This document shows, in pieces, positions 56,166 to 64,000 of a stretch of DNA of 64,000 nucleotides. Under the pieces are notes generated by a model, which was not told where the DNA came from, did no database searches, and was given only the letters and a program-made list of their open reading frames with translations. The position numbers were made by a program, and so were the translations under genes. Source of the DNA: Delphinapterus leucas. Lineage: Eukaryota > Chordata > Mammalia > Artiodactyla > Monodontidae. Within the stretch, counting starts at the first letter, position 1, and each line of letters begins with the position of its first letter. Location of the stretch: the NCBI RefSeq assembly GCF_002288925.2, contig NW_022098049.1, positions 109,419 through 173,418 on the forward strand, read 5' to 3'.

Positions 56166-58689
56166 AATTTGAGCACTATCTTTTTGAGGTATCCTCCACT
56201 GTCATATATATAATTATACTCATATCCAATCATTCTCTGTGTGACAATATTCTGCTTACTTTTACTTATGTTAGGTGTAGTTTCCCTGCGTTGGGTTATA
56301 TGAAAGCTCCTTGAATCACAAGGAGTGGTGGATGGTCTATAATGACAGAGTCTATTTCTTCATTTTTTCAGTACTGATATACAAAAAGTTTAGATCTTCT
56401 GGGATCTGAGTGATGCTGAATCCTTTCTAGTTTCCTGGACTTTGCCATAGAAGCAAATGTAGTCTCTGGAACGAAAGCCTTCAATACTTATAAGTGGGTA
56501 TAGAGTCTGAGACTTTGAGAGGAGACTCACTGGCCGGGTCAGGAGATGTCCTTTTGTAAATTCTAGGCAGGTAGAGCTGTGAATGCCACGTGACAGCCTA
56601 GAGATTCCTCTGGACTTGGAATTAGGCAATCCTGCTTCAGAAGAGCTTGAGACCAGGGAGTGAGTGACCTTTGGATGGCCCCAGTTCAGGGACCAAGGAC
56701 TCACAGGCATGATTTCTGCCAGTAGCAGGAAATCTGTTGGGACACTCTTGGTACAGCTGTGCCCTATACTCACCCATTTCTGAATTAAAAGAAATATTAT
56801 GTCATCCAATCCTAAAATTGCAAACTGGCAGCATATGGGCAAGGATTGGGCTTCCAGATGTATTTTGTTCATCTTGTACAGTATTTTAAGAATTGTTCAG
56901 TCTCATATAGAAGAACACAGAGGGCTACTCTTTCTTGGAAAATTAGATGAGGCCACGTTGTCACAGGCAGCAGTGGGACAGTGGTGGAGAGTAGCTGCCT
57001 CCCTCATGCAGGGGCCTCAGTCCCTGTTGGAATACATGGAACCCACCCAGTTCTTTTATAGGCAATTATTTTGTGACCCGTTTTCTAATCCAAGCGTCTC
57101 ATTTCACAATGAAAAAAAAAAAATCTCTTTCTGGGGATAGTTTTGGGGAAGGAGAAGTGGAGTGAGATGAACTGGCCACAGTAACACAGTGCAGATTTGG
57201 GGCTGGAGTCCCAGCCCATTTCTCTCTCTACCATAGCATAGCATACTATGGGTATCTCCATTAGGGCTCTGATGTATTAGCGGGTAGAATACGGGATGCT
57301 CCCACTCAAATTTATCTCACCAGAGAGGTACCTTTCCTAAAGTCACACTGCTTATAAATGTATAAGGGTGACTGGTGTTGGAATTATTTTTGCATCCTGC
57401 ATAGTACCTAACAGTGCAAATAAATAGTACTTAGGAATGTAGCTGAATTAGATTGAATAGTGTTAAAATATCATAATTAGGAATTGAATTAAGTTAGACT
57501 GAATACCCTGTGTAAAGTTTGTCTTATCAGGAAATTTTCTTCCTGCTCCTCCTTTTCATTTGGTTACATTGGATCCAGCCAAACACATTAACCAGATGAG
57601 CAGGGTTATACATTGTTTTCACAGGAAATCCTCCCTTCCTCCTTCAGTTTACCTAAAAGGATGAGAAGTGGGGAGGGGGGGTTGCCAGTGTATACATACA
57701 CATGCCGATGTATATATTTATCCACCACACATATCCATACACACATATGTCTCTAAAACAATATGTGCTCACTGCAGCATCTGGCTTTCTGTGAAGTCTT
57801 GACCTATGCTCCCTCACAGCTGTGTTGGCTCAGAGTTTAGAGTAACGCTTACAAGACTCCCTGAAGAACATATGTTTCTAAGCAATCCCCTAGTTCTCTA
57901 TCCTTTTTTTGGCAGAGGGAGTCATAAAAGGTTACTCCCTAGGACCTTGTACTGGTAGCCCTGCTTCCCGGAAGAATTTCTTATGGTTCAAAAATCATCC
58001 CCAAAAGACTGAGTGTGAGAAAGCATGCTCTGTAATCTCCCTATTTCACCTTCCCTCCCCAGCTTGTGCACAGAAGAGTTGGTAATGTTTTACTTTATAG
58101 CTGCTTATGCTCTTCTGTTTGACTGCTTTGTCCGGTAAAAGGAATTGGCAACTTTGGACAAGAGTGAGTTTCTTAGCCTCATTATTTCAAAGTAGCAGAT
58201 AAAAGACTTCAGTGGCAATCCAAGACACTGGTTCATCTTCAGCACCTTGGCTGCCACTTCCACAAGTGCTGTCTTTATAGACCTGGGTCTAGCTTGGTGG
58301 GTTTTGGGAGGTCCACCTTCGTTGAAAATGGTCTGCCAGTGTTACTTGACATACCTTCTCCGCACCTCAGGTGGGAATCAAACGCCATGAAAGAACAGAT
58401 GCTCCAGTTCCTGCTCTGATTTTGTTTGGGGGGAAAATCATGTATTTGATGTTATAAATGGCTACATGGTAATATCATTTTAACAAATTAAAAATATATT
58501 TAAGACAGTGTGCTTAGGAAGGCACAACTGGGCCTCCCAGGTTTTATAAGCTAGGTGATGTCTTAACATTACTTGAGACATTTGGATTCCACCAGCTGAG
58601 AGCTATGTAATGACTGCAGGGGAAGGGAAGGAAACTCATCAGTCCTATATTCACAGCTTGTTGGATTTCGCACGTTTAATCCACCTCTT
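56166..58689. other. Unassigned, repeat-poor non-coding stretch
   Basis: No gene recognised. Opposed open frames of 160 (minus, 56390-56872) and 113 codons (plus, 56799-57140) overlap; neither shows a domain, and the plus one ends in a poly-A run. A CA/TA-rich patch lies near 57690-57760. Confidence 0.45.
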
Positions 58690-59700
58690 TTCTCCACTCT
58701 CCAACATCTTCTCTAGTCTTTCCTAGCCCAGTAAAACACTCGGAGTGTTCCTTAATTTCTCTTTCTCTTAGAAACTACATTCATTTAAAAAAAAATCCAG
58801 TTGGCTTTATCTGCAAAATATAAACAGACTCCAGTAACTTCTTATCAATGCTTTCACTTCTATCTGCCTTTTATCACAGCTCTGGAGAAAGAATTAAAAA
58901 GAAATGAGGCATCACATTTAGTGTGGACTTTTTGCAGTCAGCATCCTAACTGATCTTGCTTCCAAGTCACCCTCAAAACCTACTCTTCAAACAGTAGCTA
59001 GAGGAATCTTTTTAAAAGAGAAGGCAGATCATGCTCTTCTCTATTCACAATCCTCCAGTGACTTTTTTATGTCGTTCAGTGCAAAATCCCAAGTCTAAGT
59101 TATGGCTTCCAATCCTGCAGGTTACTGAGTCCCCATTTCTTCTTTCACCTCACCTCCTGGGTGTCAGAATGACTGCCTTCCTCTTTGACTAAATTTAGGT
59201 CACTATTAAAATACCACCTCGTGGGCTTCCCTCGTGGCACAGTGGTTGAGAGTCCGCCTGCCAATGCAGGGGATGCGGGTTCGTGGCCCGGTCCAGGAAG
59301 ATCCCACATGCCGCGGAATGGCTGGGCCCGTGAGCCATGGCCGCTGAGCCTGCGCGTCCGGAGCCTGTGCTCTGCAATGCGAGAGGCCACAACAGTGAGA
59401 GGCCCGTGTAACACAAAAAAAAAAAAAAAAAAAAAACCACCTCGTCAGAGAGCCATTTTGTGACACACTGATGTACACCCTGCCCCTGCTCTCCATTCCC
59501 CCAGCCTGCCTTTTTTTCCCCATAGCATATAAGACCATCTGTCATATTATATATTCACTTGCCTACTTAATCTTTTTTATGCTCTCACCAGAAAACACCT
59601 TTTATGAGAAGAGGGACTCTTTCATTCACTGCTTTACACCCAGTTTTTCATACACTGACAGGTTCATAGTAAATGGTGAGTTAATATGTATGGAATGGAT
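58690..59700 (+). mobile_element. L2 LINE 3' region interrupted by a SINE
   Basis: Left of the SINE: AGAGAAGGCAGATCATGCTC, CACAATCCTCCAGTGACTTT and GTGCAAAATCCCAAGTCTAA. Right of the SINE: CTCGTCAGAGAGCCATTTTG, CATATAAGACCATCTGTCAT, GAGAAGAGGGACTCTTTCAT and GGTTCATAGTAAATGG with a GAATGGATGAATGAG ending. The halves are collinear with L2. Confidence 0.68.
59223..59435 (+). mobile_element. CHR SINE, short form
   Basis: GGGCTTCCCTCGTGGCACAG, B-box-like GGTTCGTGGCCC, GGCCGCTGAGCCTGCGCGTC, and a long A tail (about 59415-59435). Perfect 10-bp TSD ACCACCTCGT at 59213-59222 and 59436-59445. Inserted into an L2. Confidence 0.97.
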
Positions 59701-59974
59701 GAATGAGTTGGATTGGCTGGGTTGGGGAAGGGAGACTCACAGAGCCAATGGCAGAGCTGCCAGGAGAATATGCAGGATGCTTCTTAGCCCAGGTCTGGAG
59801 AATAAGGAAGGTGTCTACAGGGCTGAAATTTAGACCTGGAGAGGTCAAAGCTGGTAAAGTAGGACCAAATTAAGTTACCAATCTAAGGACCGTAAGATAG
59901 TAGCCAGAAAGAGTATAGAGTAAAATTGGCCTGATGCTGAGGTGATTTTCACTGAGCAGTTACTATAAACGTGT

Positions 59975-60415
59975 ATTAGTTTCTTAGATCTGCCATAGCA
60001 AATTACCACAAGCTTGGTGGTTTAAAACAACAATAAAAAATGTATTCTTTCATTTCTGGAGGATAGAAGTCTAAAATCATAGTATTGATAGGGCAGTGCT
60101 CCCTGTGAAGGCTCCAGGGAAGAATCCTTTACCTTTTCCAGCTTCTATAGGTGTGGCTTTACCTATAGCAGCAGAATTCCAATTTCCATCTTTGTCTTTG
60201 CATGGCCTTCTTCCCTTGGTCTCCATTTGTTTTCTCCTCTTCTTATAAGGATACCAGTCATTGGATTTAGAGCCCATTCTATTCTAGTATGACCTCATTT
60301 TGACTTAATTATATCTGCACAGACCCTATTTCCAAATAAGGTCGCATTCTGAGGTTGCAGATGGATGTGAGCTTTGGGGGGGACACTATTCAAGTCACTC
60401 TAATGCTCAAACCCT
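59975..60415 (-). mobile_element. ERVL-MaLR (MLT1-like) solo LTR
   Basis: The plus strand shows ATTAGTTTCTTAGATCTGCC, CACAAGCTTGGTGGTTTAAA, TTCTGGAGGATAGAAGTCTA, CACAGACCCTATTTCCAAAT and AAGGTCGCATTCTGAGGTTG, the complement of the same LTR group seen at 10.1 kb. No internal sequence. Confidence 0.8.
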
Positions 60416-61064
60416 TTATATGGTTTATATCCTCACAACAACTCTTTGATGATGAAATAAAATTCATATTTTAAGGCAAGACAAGAAATATTTAAACATA
60501 AAATTTTTCTCGGCCCATTTACGCTTCCCCCCTCCCCTCTAGTGTGCATCGTGCATCTGTATTATGCATTAACCAGAACTCCCCAGTGGCAGAAATACCT
60601 GCTCAACTATAAAGATCAATTTTTCTTCTTCTGACACCAGCCACGTAACTCCTTTCCCAGTCCTGTAAGGGGTCACAATGACCCACCACTTGCCTTGTAT
60701 GTGCAGACATCCTTGGTGAACTTTATGTAAAATGCCAATATATCATTTTCCTTAAAAATAGCGAACGGTGCAGGACAGACTGAGTTAGCTGACCTGGGAG
60801 ACACTGGCTGCGCCTGATGGAAGTTCTTAGCTTAAATACTTACTTATGACCTTATTAATGTTACTATATTACTTGTATTCTGCCTTTTACAAGATTATTT
60901 TTACAAGATTATTGTTTTTTGCATTACCAAATGTGTGACTGAGACTATGATAAAAATAATGATAATCAAGCAACTTGAAATGATTGACCAAATACATAAT
61001 TTTATAAGATCAGTGATTGTAATAGTGTAACTCTAGATATGGGAAGAAGCAACTAGAGGGATCC
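60416..61064. other. Unassigned non-coding stretch
   Basis: Nothing recognised beyond a possible short MIR trace near 60420-60480. Confidence 0.4.
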
Positions 61065-61735
61065 ATGTCCTGGACCATAACAGACTAGTAAGACAGGAGT
61101 TCCAGAGGTTTTGGCTACTGTTAACAGGACCTAGTCCAGTAATAGCACATTGAGTGGCCTATCAATGAAATCCTCGCCTGACCTGGGAATGAGTATTCCT
61201 AATGCCATGGGACAAACTGGTCATGAAACACCTCCTAGAACTTGGTCAACCTTAAGACCGAAAGGGAGGGAGTTCTAAAATAAAGAATATTGCCCACGAT
61301 CCAGTTCTACAAGAATCAAGTCATTAGTCACTGCAGTCGCTGAGCTACAATACACCCTGAAAGAAATTCAGAGCAAAGATCGGGTTGAGGCACTTTGTAC
61401 TCTAGGAAAACTGGCAAAACTGGCCCTCAGATATTTTCAGGAGAAAATTTTGTGAACCCAGTTTCCTCCATCATCCCATACTTCGAAAAGCTCTAAAACC
61501 ACTAAGATATCTATTCCTCTCGAATAGAGAAAGTTGCCCTCTACCAAGATGTGTGTTGATTGCATGTACCCCTTCTCCAAAGTCATATATTGTATATATA
61601 CTGACTTCCCCCCTTACCTGTAGAGCTTTCTGAAAGACCGCCTCCTGGGTTATAATCCTCAGCTTGGCTCAAATAAAATTTTCCATTTCTTTCTTAGATT
61701 GACTATTGATTAAATTTTTGGTGACCTTGAGATAG
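61065..61735 (+). mobile_element. Probable endogenous-retrovirus LTR
   Basis: The right part reads ATATTGTATATATACTGACT (promoter-like), AAAGACCGCCTCCTGGGTTA, TCAGCTTGGCTCAAATAAAA (polyadenylation signal), TTTCTTTCTTAGATTGACTA and TTTTTGGTGACC, the R-U5 arrangement of a retroviral LTR. The left limit is uncertain. No coding region attached. Confidence 0.52.
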
Positions 61736-61737
61736 AT

Positions 61738-61865
61738 ACTATTATGGACAACATTTTACAGACACAGAAACTAAGACCCAGAGAACTTCGGTAATTTGCT
61801 TAAGGCCATATAGCTAGAAAATGGATTCAGATCTAAATATATCTGACTCCACAACCCATCTAGTT
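61738..61865 (-). mobile_element. MIR fragment
   Basis: ATTTTACAGACACAGAAACT, AAGACCCAGAGAACTTCGGT, AATTTGCTTAAGGCCATATA and GCTAGAAAATGGATTCAGAT are the complement of the MIR core. Confidence 0.72.
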
Positions 61866-62694
61866 TGATCCTTTGACTATACCATGTTGACTCCAGTCCT
61901 TACCACAATAATATGTTCAGAATATATTTGATGGTTAGGAAAGTTCTTATTTTAATAACCATGTATTTAAAACCACGGAACTGTGCCACTTTGCAAATAC
62001 AACCAACACTTGTAACCGCTCATAGCACTTTTACAAGTCACTGGACAAAAGTCCACATGTCACGAAGATGGGAGAGACCGAATCTGAGGGTTCTCTAGGC
62101 CTGAGATCACTGTACAGGGAAGTTCTCACTAGGGGTCTAGAAGAGAGGAGGAAAGTTTAGACAAGTCTGAGGAACCACTGCAAAGATGATCTTCACCTTG
62201 GACAGACTGTGAAACCGAAGGCAATTGTCAAATGAGCTAGGACCACCTCGGGATCTGCTTTAGGCCAGATCGCGCTCAAAAGGAAACACAAATCATCACA
62301 GCACAGCAACTGGCTTATATCTGCTCAGGATGACGTATTCACTGTGTATGAGTTTACTTGTAGTAAGAAGACAAAATAAAATATACCATATCATGGTTTT
62401 TTCCCTGACCTTTATAAATAATGTGCACTGCAACTACAAGGAAAATTTTTCATGATTTCCCCTGTGAAATACTCTGCAACTATCTAGCCTGGGAATATAT
62501 TTACTTCTGTGATCTAAATTCTCTCCCTGGTTTGCATTAGCTTTTACCAAACCTCTGGCCTAGAATTTATCATTGGTCGAAAGCCAGCTGGTCAACAAGA
62601 ACATTTAAGAGTTGGTCCTTGTTTTGTTTCCCCTTTCTAGGAATTTAAACACAAATGAGACATTTCAATGTTCTGAGATGGCATCTGTTTCTTT
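61866..62694. other. Unassigned non-coding stretch
   Basis: Nothing recognised. Confidence 0.43.
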
Positions 62695-62875
62695 CTGCAG
62701 CTTCTCTCTCCTCCACTCCTTTTAGCTCTTCTCCCCTTACCCTGCTTCCCTCTCCTCCTCTTGTTTCCTTTCTCTTTCCTCATCCTTCTTTTTCTCTCTT
62801 CTGCCTCTTCCTCTCATCCCTGCCACTACCATCTCTCTTTATCTCTCTCCCCTCTCTCTCCAGCCTTTCTTAATC
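62695..62875. repeat. Polypyrimidine (CT-rich) tract
   Basis: About 180 bp, overwhelmingly C and T, of TCTCC/CTTCC phrases without a fixed period. It ends in CTCTCTCTCCAG, which resembles a splice acceptor, but no exon-like sequence follows. Open frames here encode only Ser/Leu/Pro/Phe-rich low complexity. Confidence 0.85.
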
Positions 62876-63630
62876 ATTTTGATGTTTGTCAGATGCCTGT
62901 GGCCTTATTAAGCCAGGCAATTAGTTTTTTTGGTCTAATGTCTTGAAAAATAATTTCCACCAACTCACTAGCTTCCAGTGTGCGTTGGTGCCAAGAACAT
63001 CCAGAGTGTTTACTCTGCTGAGAAAATTAATTGTGACTTTCAGGCACAAACCCTCTCAACTTCCCTCCCAACTCCTCTGGACTTTTGGATAATCCACACC
63101 CAGCCTTTCTTTCCTCGCTGGTATTTCAGAGATGTTCATCTCTTTCTTGCTTCCTCAGTTACCCCCTCTATAAAGTTTTTTTTTTTTTTCCCTTCTCTGC
63201 CTAGAAACGTTCTAAATATCTCTTACCTTAAAAATCTCTCCCTACCTTTCCTTTCCTTCACTACCATAATTATTGAATTAGTAGACTTGACTCTCTGTCC
63301 TCTCTTTCTCACTTCTCTTTTCCCTTTATATGCTAAATACTAATTTCTGCTACCCCTTCTTCAAAACTCACCACTCTTCAAAAATGGCTTTTGGAAGGGT
63401 AATCAAGTACCTGTTGTCAATAAATCTGGTAGTCTTTTTTCCTCTCAAAGTAATACCACTTGAATTTTCTGCAGTTTAATGCTTTTATTGACCAATCATG
63501 CCAACTTTCTTAAAGGTATTTCATCTCTTAGCTTGTACAACAGACTTTCTCCTGGTTCTTTGAAATCTGTGTGCTTTATAATTCCTCCTCAGGTTCCTAT
63601 AGCACTTTATTTAATTTGTTCCATTCCCTC
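62876..63630. other. Pyrimidine-biased unassigned stretch
   Basis: No gene. Continues CT-biased with a poly-T run at about 63178-63190. Could be a decayed old LINE, not resolved. Confidence 0.4.
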
Positions 63631-63642
63631 AGCTTTCTTTCT

Positions 63643-63841
63643 TTTTTTTTTTTAACATCTTTATTCGAGTATAATTGCTTTACAATGCTGTGTTAGTTTC
63701 TGCAATATAACAAAGTGAATCAGCTACACATATACATATATCCCCATATCCCCTCCCTCTTGCATCTCCCTCCCACCCTCCCTACCCCACCCCTCTAGGT
63801 GGTCACAAAGCACCGAGCTGATCTCCCTATGCGGCTGCCTA
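63643..63841 (-). mobile_element. Short 5'-truncated L1 (3' UTR only)
   Basis: Poly-T, AACATCTTTATTCGAGTATA, GTTAGTTTCTGCAATATAAC, CCCTCTTGCATCTCCCTCCC and GGTGGTCACAAAGCACCGAG are the complement of the L1 3' UTR. Direct repeats AGCTTTCTTTCT / AGCTTTATTTCT (63631-63642, 63842-63853), one mismatch. Confidence 0.92.
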
Positions 63842-63966
63842 AGCTTTATTTCTGATGATGCCATCCTTGATTGCTTCTCCTCTCCTCTCCTCTCTCCTCC
63901 CACTGGTTTGTTTCAAGTGCTTCCAGACCTTCAGTTATCATGTAGATTCATGTTCCCTAAGTACAG

Positions 63967-64000
63967 ATCTGCACCAAAGGCACCTGGAGGGTTTGTGAGT
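63967..64000 (+). mobile_element. MER5A-like element, cut by the window end
   Basis: TCTGCACCAAAGGCACCTGG followed by AGGGTTTGTGAG matches the CATCAGAATCACCTGGAGGG start of MER5A. Only the first part is inside the window. Confidence 0.5.

Noticed and set aside
56390..56872. 160-codon minus-strand open frame
   Set aside because: No recognisable domain, signal or homologous block, overlapped by an opposing frame, and no promoter or splice context. Consistent with chance.
62655..62946. Ser/Leu/Pro/Phe-rich open frames
   Set aside because: Translation of a low-complexity CT tract, not a protein-coding region.

Overview
The window is mammalian, non-coding nuclear DNA, almost certainly from a cetacean. 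The diagnostic evidence is a set of tRNA-Glu-derived CHR SINEs. Their heads begin with the GGGCTTCCCTGGTGGCGCAG motif, and several copies are close to one another and carry perfect target-site duplications (TSDs). Alongside them are 5'-truncated L1 copies of the cetartiodactyl type, with the matching 3' UTR. The toothed-whale versus baleen-whale assignment cannot be made from the sequence alone. I found no cellular gene: no open frame looks like a host protein, and no exon, CpG island, tRNA, rRNA or snRNA gene could be recognised. The only protein-like reading frames are broken C-terminal pieces of L1 ORF2. The window could be intergenic or lie inside a large intron.

Layout. 0-10 kb: two related hAT elements, MER20, MER5A, L2/MIR pieces, two CHR SINEs (4.3 and 8.0 kb, the second inside a MaLR LTR) and a composite CCCT/TTCC tract at 9.7 kb. 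10-20 kb: three consecutive old ERVL/MaLR LTRs, an L2 end, a probable ERV LTR in reverse (13.0-13.6 kb), a Tigger element, a MIR split by a small L1, two SINEs, two reverse L1 insertions and a perfect 15-bp hairpin at 19.5 kb. 20-30 kb: an ERV LTR, L2, MIR and MER5A copies, two older SINEs and an LTR containing a palindromic DNA element. 30-40 kb: old L1 remnants, GT and AT tracts, MIR, a MaLR LTR and an hAT copy. 40-50 kb: a six-copy ~41-bp minisatellite, L2, an L1 inserted in an old LTR and a long-form CHR SINE. 50-64 kb: old L1 and hAT pieces, a 2.1-kb L1 with a SINE nested in its 3' end, an L2 split by a SINE, a reverse MaLR LTR, an ERV LTR, a polypyrimidine tract and a final reverse L1.

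The record is one of layered insertion. Old mammalian repeats (MIR, L2, MER, MaLR) form the substrate, later L1s cut into them, and CHR SINEs, mobilised by the L1 machinery, cut into both. TSDs allow several nestings to be ordered directly. Repeat family names come from memory of consensus sequences, not from a search, so class-level calls are firmer than subfamily names. I did not find a previously undescribed biological system. The most distinctive local structures are the minisatellite, the hairpin, the nested insertions and one unresolved retrocopy-like segment near 2.6-3.0 kb.
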